Assembly: GCF_035917455.1 (NCBI RefSeq) | Contig: NZ_CP109078.1 | Location: 6,556,001 to 6,620,000, forward strand | Reading direction: 5' to 3' | DNA: 64,000 nt | Origin: Micromonospora sp. NBC_01796 | GTDB taxonomy: Bacteria; Actinomycetota; Actinomycetes; Mycobacteriales; Micromonosporaceae | Part shown: piece by piece, positions 36,811 to 43,947 of the stretch | How the letters are laid out: each line of letters begins with the position of its first letter | Position numbering within the stretch: the first letter of the stretch is position 1 | Made by a program: the position numbers and the translations under genes | The notes under the pieces: generated by a model | What the model was told of the DNA's origin: nothing | The model's input: only the letters and a program-made list of their open reading frames with translations | Databases searched by the model: none

Positions 36811-37589
36811 ACACCGGAGAAGCCATGCTCGACGAGACCACCACCCACCCCGCCCGGCGGCTGCTCCGGCTCTGGGACGACCAGCAGGCCGCGTACGTCG
36901 CCAACCGCGAGGACCGGTTCACCGCCATGCTCGACGTACTGCGGTTGCTGCTCCCGGACGACCTGACCGTGCTCGACCTGGCCTGCGGTCCCGGTGCGAT
37001 CTCCGACCGGGTGCTCGGGGCCCTGCCGAACGCCCGGACCGTCGCCGTCGACTACGACCCGATCCTGCTGCACGTCGCCCGGGGTGCGCTCGCCGAGCAC
37101 GGGGCACGGGCGCAGGTGCACGAGGTTGACCTGGTCGCCCCGGACTGGAGCCGGTTCCTCGACGGGCGGCGGATCGACGCCGTACTCAGCTCCACGGCGC
37201 TGCACTGGCTCTCGCCCGAGCAACTCCTGCGGGTCTACACCGCGGCGGCCGAGCTGCTTCCGCCCGGCGGCATCCTGCTCAACGCCGACCACCTCCGGTT
37301 CGCCCCGTCGACCACCCTGCACGACCTGTCGCGACTGCACGACGCGAAGGTGCAGCAGGCCGGCTTCGCCGGTGGTGCGCTCGACTACCAGCAGTGGTAC
37401 GCCGAAGCCCTCGCCGATCCGGAGATCGCCCCGCTGGCGGTGGAGCGGGAACGGCGTTTTGCCGACCGGCCACCGCAGCCCCTGGCACCGCTGGAGTTCC
37501 ACCTCGCCGCGCTGCGTACGGCAGGGTTTGCCGAGGTCGGCACGGTGTGGCAGTACCTCGACGACTACGTGGTGTTCGCCCGCCGATGA
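36807..37589 (+). CDS. SAM-dependent class I methyltransferase
   Basis: 260 residues. LTVLDLACGPGAISDRVL is motif I (DLxCGxG), TVAVDYDPILLHVAR is the acidic strand binding the SAM ribose, and AVLSSTALHWLSPEQ is motif IV. The acceptor is unknown. It sits between the binding protein and the permease, overlapping both genes by ATGA, so it is made with the importer and may modify the imported ligand or a metallophore. A second possible start is the ATG at 36825 with GGAG upstream. Confidence 0.85.
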   Translation: MNTGEAMLDETTTHPARRLLRLWDDQQAAYVANREDRFTAMLDVLRLLLPDDLTVLDLACGPGAISDRVLGALPNARTVAVDYDPILLHVARGALAEHGARAQVHEVDLVAPDWSRFLDGRRIDAVLSSTALHWLSPEQLLRVYTAAAELLPPGGILLNADHLRFAPSTTLHDLSRLHDAKVQQAGFAGGALDYQQWYAEALADPEIAPLAVERERRFADRPPQPLAPLEFHLAALRTAGFAEVGTVWQYLDDYVVFARR

Positions 37590-38668
37590 GGACGACATGG
37601 ATGGGCGGGTCGGCAGGAGTCGCCGACCCGCCCCGGCCCCGGGCCACCGCCCGGCCGGGCGGTGGACTCGCCGGACCGGTCCTCGCCGGTGGTCTGGTGC
37701 TGCTCGGGCTGAGCGCGGCGGCGGCGGTCACCATCGGCACCGCCGACCTGTCGGTAGCCGACGTGGTACGCACAGTGGCCGCGCATCTCGGCGTACCGGT
37801 GCGACCGCTGCCCCGGCTGGCCGACAGCATCGTCTGGGACCTGCGGATGCCCCGGGTCCTGCTGGCCGGGCTGGTCGGCGGTGGGCTGGCGCTCTGCGGC
37901 GCGGTGTTGCAGGCGTTGACCCGTAACCCGCTGGCCGACCCGTTCCTGCTCGGCATCTCGTCCGGGGCCAGCACCGGTGCGGTCGCGGTGCTCGTACTCG
38001 GGCTCGGGGTCGGCTCGGTTCCGCTGTCCACCGGGGCGTTCCTGGGCAGTGCCGCCGCGTTCGGTGCGGTGCTGCTCTTCGCCGGCCGGCAGTGGACCCA
38101 ACCGAGCCGGATCGTGCTCGCCGGTGTCGCGGTCTCCCAACTCTTCAGCGCCGTGACCAGCCTGATCGTGGTCTCGGACGCGAGCGTGCAGAACACCCGC
38201 AGCGTCACCTTCTGGCTGCTCGGCTCGCTCACCGCGGCGTCCTGGCCGGCGGTGACCCTGGCCGCCGTGGTCACCGGCGCAGGCTTCCTCGCCTGTTGGT
38301 GGTACGCCCCCGCGCTGGACGCCTTCGCCTTCGGCGTCGACACCGCCGAGTCCCTCGGCTTCGCCGCGGCCCGTACCCGGCTCGTCCTGTTCGGCACCAC
38401 GGCCCTGGTCGCCGCCGTGCTGGTCGCGGCGAGCGGGGCGATCGGTTTTGTCGGGCTGACCATCCCGCACGCGGCCCGACTCCTGGTCGGGGCGCAGCAC
38501 CGGATCCTGCTGCCGACCTGCGTGGTCACCGGTGCGGTCTTCCTGATCTGGGCCGACACCGCCGCCCGGACGGTGTTCAGTCCGCAGGAACTGCCGGTGG
38601 GTGTGCTGACCGCACTGATCGGGGTGCCGGTGTTCGCCCTGGTCATGCGCCGCCGGAGCCGACCGTGA
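37586..38668 (+). CDS. FecCD-family ABC transporter permease
   Basis: 360 residues and about ten membrane helices. Family signatures are LRMPRVLLAGLVGGGLALCGAV, LQALTRNPLADPFLLGISSGAS and GAIGFVGLTIPHAARLLVG. Such permeases dimerise and import iron-siderophore, heme, cobalamin or other metallophore complexes with the ATPase encoded next. The first 35 residues (Gly/Pro/Arg-rich) are cytoplasmic. ATG overlaps the methyltransferase stop by four bases. Confidence 0.9.
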   Translation: MRTTWMGGSAGVADPPRPRATARPGGGLAGPVLAGGLVLLGLSAAAAVTIGTADLSVADVVRTVAAHLGVPVRPLPRLADSIVWDLRMPRVLLAGLVGGGLALCGAVLQALTRNPLADPFLLGISSGASTGAVAVLVLGLGVGSVPLSTGAFLGSAAAFGAVLLFAGRQWTQPSRIVLAGVAVSQLFSAVTSLIVVSDASVQNTRSVTFWLLGSLTAASWPAVTLAAVVTGAGFLACWWYAPALDAFAFGVDTAESLGFAAARTRLVLFGTTALVAAVLVAASGAIGFVGLTIPHAARLLVGAQHRILLPTCVVTGAVFLIWADTAARTVFSPQELPVGVLTALIGVPVFALVMRRRSRP

Positions 38669-39516
38669 CGCGCCCCGACGACAGCGGTGCCGAGCTGACC
38701 GGGCGGGACGTCGACAGTGGTGCCGACCTGGTCGCCCGGGAGGTCGACTGGGGTGTGCGTGGGGTGCGGATCTTGCACGAGGTGGCGCTGCGGGCCGTAC
38801 CCGGCAGCACGGTCGGGCTGCTCGGCCCGAACGGGTCCGGCAAGTCGAGCCTGCTCCGGCTGCTCGCCGGGCTGGGTCGGCCCGACGCCGGAGGGGTGCT
38901 GCTCGACGGGGAGCCGCTGGTCGACCTGCCGCGCCGCCGGCTCGCCCGCCGGATCGCCGTGGTGCACCAGCAGGTCAGCCCGGACGTGGACATGTCGACG
39001 TTGGACGTACTCCTGCTCGGCCGGATCCCGCACCGGCCCCGGCTGGCGGCGACCAGCGCGACCGACCTCGACCTGGCCCGCCGGGCCCTGGCCGACGCGG
39101 GCCTGGCCGGGTTCGAACGGCGTCGGTGGTCCGGGCTCTCCGGCGGCGAACGGCAGCGGGTCGACATCGCCCGCGCCCTGCTCCAGGAGCCGGACCTGCT
39201 GCTGCTCGACGAACCGACCAACCACCTGGACGTACGGCACCAGCTCGAACTGTTGCACTTCCTCGCCGCGTCACCGATGACGGTGGTGGTCACCCTGCAC
39301 GACGTCGACCTGGCCGCCCAGTACTGCGACCGGATCGTCCTGCTGCACGACGGACGGGTGGCCGCCGCCGGCACCCCGGCGGAGGTGTTCACACCGGAGC
39401 GCCTGCTGGCGGTCTACCGGGCGGACGCCGAGGTGAGCATCGGATCCGACGGCCGGCCGAGGGTACGTTTCCGTCGCCCCCGTACGCCGGCCGCCGGTCC
39501 CGAAGCCGGTGACTAG
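38665..39516 (+). CDS. ABC transporter ATP-binding protein (FepC/BtuD-like)
   Basis: 283 residues. Walker A is LLGPNGSGKSS, the signature is LSGGERQRVD, Walker B with D-loop is DLLLLDEPTNHLD, and the switch is VTLHDVDLAAQYCD. It energises the FecCD permease. The GTG start overlaps the permease stop as GTGA. Its stop shares bases CTAG with the stop of the convergent asparaginase gene. Confidence 0.92.
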   Translation: MTRPDDSGAELTGRDVDSGADLVAREVDWGVRGVRILHEVALRAVPGSTVGLLGPNGSGKSSLLRLLAGLGRPDAGGVLLDGEPLVDLPRRRLARRIAVVHQQVSPDVDMSTLDVLLLGRIPHRPRLAATSATDLDLARRALADAGLAGFERRRWSGLSGGERQRVDIARALLQEPDLLLLDEPTNHLDVRHQLELLHFLAASPMTVVVTLHDVDLAAQYCDRIVLLHDGRVAAAGTPAEVFTPERLLAVYRADAEVSIGSDGRPRVRFRRPRTPAAGPEAGD

Positions 39517-40889
39517 TCCTTCGGCTTGCCGTTCGGTGCGGTGTCCCACTCCGGGTTGCCGAGCGTGGTCACCCAGTCCCGTACCCGGTCCACGTTGGTG
39601 GGGGCGAAGGCGAGGCTGAGCAGGAGGAGCAGCCGCGCCTTCTGGGGCAGCAGGTCGTCGCCGGCGATGATCGGCGCGGTGGTGCTGCTGCCGTAGACGG
39701 AACCGGAGCCGGTCCGCGTCGTACTCACAAAGACCACTCCCTGCGCGGCGGCGGCCGTCCGGGCGCTGCTCTGCGCGGACGACAGCCCACCGGCGCCGGT
39801 GCCGGCGGTGACGATGCCCTTGACCCCGGCGGCGGCGAACCCGCTGATCGCCTCACCGCCGGCCTGCTGGTAGCTGTAGACGACCTCGACCCGGGGCAGC
39901 GCGGTCGGCTGGATCCGGGACAGGTCGAACGGGGTCAGCCAATCCCGGGTACGGTCGCAGTCGTCGACCCGCGCCGGTGCCCGCCCGACCTTGATGTTCG
40001 GCCCGTCGACCCAGCCCAGTACGCCGAACTCCCGGCTCTGGAAGGTGTCCATCCGGCTGGAGTTGGTCTTGGTCACGTCCCGGGCGGCGTGGAACTCGTC
40101 CCCGAGCAGCAGCACGGTGCCGTAGCAGTACGTGGTCTGGCTGGCCGCCAGGACGATCGAGTTGTAGAGGTTCGCGGGACCGTCCGCGCCGATCACCTGC
40201 GGCCCGTCCGGGGTGACCGCCGCCCACGGCCGCATCGCACCCGTGATAACCACCGGTTTGCGGCTCTGCACGGTCAGGTCGAGCCAGTACGCGAACTCCT
40301 CCATCGTGTCGGTGCCACTGGTGACCACCACCGCGTCGGCCGACTTGAGCGCGTTCTGCACGGCGAGGGTGAGCGCGTGGAACTCGGCCATGGTGTAACC
40401 GCCGGAGCCCTTGTTGCCGAACTGCACCGTGCTGACGTCGGCGACCTGACCGATCTCCGGTTGGAGTTGGCCGACCATGCTGGAGATCGCGATCTGGCCC
40501 GACCGGTAGTCGGTGAAGCTGCTCCGCGAGGTGGCGACGCCGGAGATGGTGCCCCCGGTGCCGATCACGGTCACCTTCGGCTTGCGGGTCTTCGCCGTGG
40601 CGAGCGCCTCGGTGTAGGCGACGCTGACGATCCCGGTGGGCGCCTGCACCCCGGTCACCGCGCCGGCCGGGGGTGCTCCCGCCTCGGCGGAGTCGACCTG
40701 GGTGGTCAGGCCGAGGACGAGGGCGGCGCCCAGGGTCGCGCTGAGCAGTGGCGTGAGTACGGCACCGAGCCGCCACGGCGCCGGTCGCGGCCGGGACACC
40801 GGTTCGGCGGTGCTGTGCACGGTCGTTCCGGGGCCGACGATCGGCTCGGAGCCGACGGTCGGTTCGGACGGGATGTTCGGGTCGGACAT
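39513..40889 (-). CDS. Membrane-anchored L-asparaginase-like amidohydrolase (type II)
   Basis: 458 residues. A Pro/Thr-rich cytoplasmic start with imperfect repeats (SEPTVGSEPIVG) is followed by one membrane helix (about residues 38-62). The external catalytic domain has both asparaginase signatures: VTVIGTGGTISG with the nucleophilic Thr, and VVVTSGTDTMEEFAY with the Thr-Asp pair; GADGPANLYNSIVLAAS also fits. It hydrolyses asparagine, and possibly glutamine, outside the membrane. The start is the ATG at 40889 with GGAGG six bases upstream. The N-terminal anchor in place of a cleavable signal is somewhat unusual. Confidence 0.9.
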   Translation of the reverse strand: MSDPNIPSEPTVGSEPIVGPGTTVHSTAEPVSRPRPAPWRLGAVLTPLLSATLGAALVLGLTTQVDSAEAGAPPAGAVTGVQAPTGIVSVAYTEALATAKTRKPKVTVIGTGGTISGVATSRSSFTDYRSGQIAISSMVGQLQPEIGQVADVSTVQFGNKGSGGYTMAEFHALTLAVQNALKSADAVVVTSGTDTMEEFAYWLDLTVQSRKPVVITGAMRPWAAVTPDGPQVIGADGPANLYNSIVLAASQTTYCYGTVLLLGDEFHAARDVTKTNSSRMDTFQSREFGVLGWVDGPNIKVGRAPARVDDCDRTRDWLTPFDLSRIQPTALPRVEVVYSYQQAGGEAISGFAAAGVKGIVTAGTGAGGLSSAQSSARTAAAAQGVVFVSTTRTGSGSVYGSSTTAPIIAGDDLLPQKARLLLLLSLAFAPTNVDRVRDWVTTLGNPEWDTAPNGKPKD

Positions 40890-41016
40890 GGTGGCCTCCG
40901 CGGTGGGGTGCGGTGGAAGGGGAAACCGCATCCTCCGAGTCAGAGTTTTCGATCTTGTTAAGCATCGATTTCACCTCGTCCCCGCCGGCTGGCTCGCCTC
41001 CCGGCGGGTGCGCCTC

Positions 41017-41022
41017 TAGCCT
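41017..41022 (+). promoter_or_regulatory. -10 element of the lipoprotein gene
   Basis: TAGCCT six bases before the GTG at 41029; an alternative GTG at 41023 directly abuts the hexamer, so 41029 is the better start. Confidence 0.4.
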
Positions 41023-41028
41023 GTGCGG

Positions 41029-42237
41029 GTGCGGATCAAGACTGGATCGTTGCTGCTCGCCGTCGGTGTCACCGTCGCCCTCCTGCCCGGCTGCGGGCGT
41101 ACGGCCGATGTCGACCCGTCGTCGCCCACGCCCGCACCGAACGGGAGTGCGGCGGCGGCCGGTCCGGAGGCGGGTACGAGCGACGGGCTCGGCGCGGCAC
41201 CGACGGGTAGCCCGTCGAGCACGCCGAGCAGGGCGGCGGTGGTGCCGGCACGGGCGGGCAACCCCGGCGGCGGTGCCACGGTCCCGGCCGAGGGCCGCGC
41301 GGTGGACACCAGCCGCCCGACCCGCAGGATCGGCACCGGCACACCCGCGAGCTGCACGAGCAGAGCGGTCGTCTCGGCGGTCGCGGCCGGCGGGATCATC
41401 ACCTTCGACTGCGGCCCGGACCCGGTGACCATCACCCTGACCGAGACCGCCAAGGTCAGGAACGCGAACGGTCCCCGAGTGGTGCTCGACGGCGGTGGAA
41501 AGGTCACCCTCAGCGGTGGCGGCAAGCGCCGCATCCTCTACCTGAACACCTGCGACCAGGCGCAGGGGTGGACCACGTCGCACTGCGACAACCAGGACCA
41601 CCCGCAGCTCACCGTACAGAACCTGACGTTCGCCGACGGCAACTCCACCGGGGAGAAGACCGAGGGCGGCGGCGGGGGCGCGGTTTTCGTCCGGGGCGGG
41701 CAGTTCAAGGTGGTCAACTCGCGCTTCGTCCGCAACCGGTGCGACCGTACCGGGCCGGACCTGGGCGGGGCCGCGGTCCGGGTGCTCAGCCAGTACCAGG
41801 GCAAACCGGTGTACGTGGTGGACAGCACCTTCGGTGGTGCCGCCGGTCAGGGTGGCTCCTGTTCGAACGGTGGCGCGCTGAGCAGCATCGGGGTCTCCTG
41901 GGTGGTACTCAACAGCGTGTTCAGCCACAACGAGGCGATCGGACAGGGGGCCAACCCCGCTCGCGGCGGCACACCCGGTGGGGGCAGCGGCGGGGCGATC
42001 TACTGCGACGGCAACAATTTCACCGTACGGATCGCCGGCACCATCGTCGAGAACAACCACGCGAAGGAGGGCGGCGGCGCGGTCTTCTTCGTCAGCAACG
42101 ATCGCAGCGGAACGATGCGGATCGAGAAGTCCACCCTTCGACGGAATCCGAGTGACGGTTTCGAAACCCAGGGCCTGCCGGGGATCTTCTTCCTCGGTGC
42201 GAGCCGGCCGACCACCACCGGATCGACATTGAGCTGA
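41029..42237 (+). CDS. Secreted beta-helix lipoprotein
   Basis: 402 residues. MRIKTGSLLLAVGVTVALLPGC is a lipoprotein signal (lipobox LPGC), followed by about 80 residues rich in Ala/Gly/Pro/Ser, a cell-wall-spanning linker. The rest is a right-handed parallel beta-helix of pectate-lyase type, with asparagine-ladder-like turns (VQNLTFADGNSTG, VNSRFVRNRCD, LNSVFSHNEAIG, VENNHAKEGGGAVFF). No catalytic residues could be assigned. Such proteins bind or cleave polysaccharides or act as adhesins. It is divergent from the asparaginase gene. Confidence 0.8.
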   Translation: MRIKTGSLLLAVGVTVALLPGCGRTADVDPSSPTPAPNGSAAAAGPEAGTSDGLGAAPTGSPSSTPSRAAVVPARAGNPGGGATVPAEGRAVDTSRPTRRIGTGTPASCTSRAVVSAVAAGGIITFDCGPDPVTITLTETAKVRNANGPRVVLDGGGKVTLSGGGKRRILYLNTCDQAQGWTTSHCDNQDHPQLTVQNLTFADGNSTGEKTEGGGGGAVFVRGGQFKVVNSRFVRNRCDRTGPDLGGAAVRVLSQYQGKPVYVVDSTFGGAAGQGGSCSNGGALSSIGVSWVVLNSVFSHNEAIGQGANPARGGTPGGGSGGAIYCDGNNFTVRIAGTIVENNHAKEGGGAVFFVSNDRSGTMRIEKSTLRRNPSDGFETQGLPGIFFLGASRPTTTGSTLS

Positions 42238-42322
42238 TCTCCGCGGCGGAATACCGCAAGGGAAAGGAAAACAGCAAGAATTCAACTATGGCGGCCGGCC
42301 ACGCGTCTCTATGTTCGGATGC

Positions 42323-43387
42323 ATGAGTCTCCCGACCGAACCGATCGGAAGCATTCCCCGACCGCCGGCACTGCTCGCCGGCATCGCCGACTTCGAGACC
42401 GGGCGGATCGGGCGCGAGGCGCTCGACGCCCTGTACGACGACGCCGTCCGGGACACCATCACCCGGTTCGAGGCGCTCGGCTCACCCGTCGTCACCGACG
42501 GCGAGCAGCGCAAACCGAGCTTCGCCACCTACCCCGTACACGGGTCTTCGGAACTGGCCGGCGACGGTGTCGTCATTCCGTTCGCGGACGGCCACACCCG
42601 TACGCTGCCGAGCCTGACCACCGGTCCGTTCCGGTACGCGACCCGCGCCGAGGGCTACCTGCGCGCCGCCCAGCGGCACGCGACCGCCCCGGTCAAGCAG
42701 GCCGTGATCGCGCCGTCGGCGCTGAGTCTGCTCTACCCCGCGGCCGGCATCCCCGGCTACGACCGGGAGGCCTTCCTCGACGACCTGGTCGACGAGGCCG
42801 AGGCGGACGTCCGGGGCGCCCTCGACGCGGGCGCCCACGCGGTCCAACTCGACTTCACCGAGGGGCGGCTGTCGGTCAAACTCGACCCGTCCAAGGGCAT
42901 CCTCGACTCGTTCGTGGCGCTGAACAACCGGGTGCTGGACCGGTTCACCCCCGAGCAGCGGGCCAGGATCGGCGTACACACCTGCCCCGGTGGCGACCAG
43001 GACTCGACGCACAGCCTCGACGTCGACTACGCCGAACTGCTGCCGAGCCTGTTCGCCCTGCACGCGGGAGTCTTCTACGTACAGCTCGCCAGCGAGTCCG
43101 AACCGGACCGCGTACTGGCGACGATCGCCGCCCACGTCCGTCCGGACCAGCGGGTGTTCGTCGGGGTGATCGACCCGATCGACCCGGTGGTCGAGACACC
43201 CCGGCAGGTCCGCGACCGGGTGCTGCGGGCCGCCGAGTACATCCCGCCGGAACGGCTCGGCACCTGCGACGACTGCGGGTTCGCCCCGTTCGGCGACGAC
43301 CTGTCGACCTCGCGAGAAACGGCCTGGGCGAAGGTACGCGCCCGGGTGGAAGGCACCGAACTGGCCGCACGAGAACTGGGAGTGTGA
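42323..43387 (+). CDS. Cobalamin-independent methionine synthase (MetE C-terminal) family protein
   Basis: 354 residues, a single (beta/alpha)8 barrel corresponding to the C-terminal half of MetE. LPTEPIGSIPRP opens the barrel; the zinc site appears intact, with H219 and C221 in VHTCPGGD, a Glu in QLASESEPD and C315 in GTCDDCGF. Stand-alone members include core methionine synthases and alkyl-thiol transferases such as coenzyme M lyases, so the methyl donor is uncertain. The start may instead be the ATG at 42311; neither has a good ribosome site. It is four bases from the AhpD-like gene. Confidence 0.85.
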   Translation: MSLPTEPIGSIPRPPALLAGIADFETGRIGREALDALYDDAVRDTITRFEALGSPVVTDGEQRKPSFATYPVHGSSELAGDGVVIPFADGHTRTLPSLTTGPFRYATRAEGYLRAAQRHATAPVKQAVIAPSALSLLYPAAGIPGYDREAFLDDLVDEAEADVRGALDAGAHAVQLDFTEGRLSVKLDPSKGILDSFVALNNRVLDRFTPEQRARIGVHTCPGGDQDSTHSLDVDYAELLPSLFALHAGVFYVQLASESEPDRVLATIAAHVRPDQRVFVGVIDPIDPVVETPRQVRDRVLRAAEYIPPERLGTCDDCGFAPFGDDLSTSRETAWAKVRARVEGTELAARELGV

Positions 43388-43391
43388 CAAC

Positions 43392-43940
43392 GTGGCGCAC
43401 ATCAATCTGGGTATCGACGAGAGTGAGTTTCCGGGCATCACCGGCCCGATGCGGTACCGTCCGGAGACGGCCAAGCCGCTCAACGAACTGGCCGAGGTGC
43501 TGCTCCGGCAGGGCTCGGACACCTTCACCACCGGTGAGCGCGAGCTGGTCGCGGCCTACGTCTCCGGGCTCAACGACTGCGACTTCTGCTGTTCGTCGCA
43601 CTCCGCGTTCGCCGCCCGGCAACTCGACGAGGGCATGACCCTGGTCGACCAGGTACGGGCCGACCTCGACAGCGCGCCGGTGTCGGCGAAGCTGCGTGCG
43701 CTGCTGCGGATCGCGGGGGCGGTGCAGAACAGCGGCCGTAAGGTCACCCCCGACCTGGTCGAGGCCGCCCGCGCCGAGGGAGCCACCGATCTGGAGATCC
43801 ATGACACGGTCCTGATCGCGGCGGCGTTCTGCATGTTCAACCGGTACGTCGACGGGCTCGGCACCCTGGTACCGGCCGATCCGGCGACGTACTACCCCGC
43901 GTCCGCCGAACGGATCGTCACGATCGGGTACGGAGTCTGA
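43392..43940 (+). CDS. Carboxymuconolactone decarboxylase/AhpD-like peroxidase-related protein
   Basis: 182 residues, all helical. The AhpD-type active site is present as NDCDFCCSSHSAFA (CxxC with downstream His) and is preceded by the conserved acidic FTTGERELVAAYVSGL. Family members reduce peroxides or shuttle thiol redox equivalents. It follows the MetE-like gene by four bases, so the pair probably acts together, perhaps the AhpD-like protein keeping a thiol reduced. GTG start. Confidence 0.87.
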   Translation: MAHINLGIDESEFPGITGPMRYRPETAKPLNELAEVLLRQGSDTFTTGERELVAAYVSGLNDCDFCCSSHSAFAARQLDEGMTLVDQVRADLDSAPVSAKLRALLRIAGAVQNSGRKVTPDLVEAARAEGATDLEIHDTVLIAAAFCMFNRYVDGLGTLVPADPATYYPASAERIVTIGYGV

Positions 43941-43947
43941 GCAGCCG

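Noticed and set aside
35803-39516. Coenzyme F420-0 importer
   Set aside because: The gene order resembles a proposed F420-0 ABC cassette, but no cofE or F420-dependent gene accompanies it and the Zur-like box favours a metal chelate. Kept only as an alternative.
40900-40960. Possible short upstream peptide (MLNKIENSDSEDAV...) before the asparaginase gene on the minus strand
   Set aside because: It resembles a lanthipeptide-type leader at first glance, but runs out of frame into the asparaginase start and no modification enzyme is nearby.
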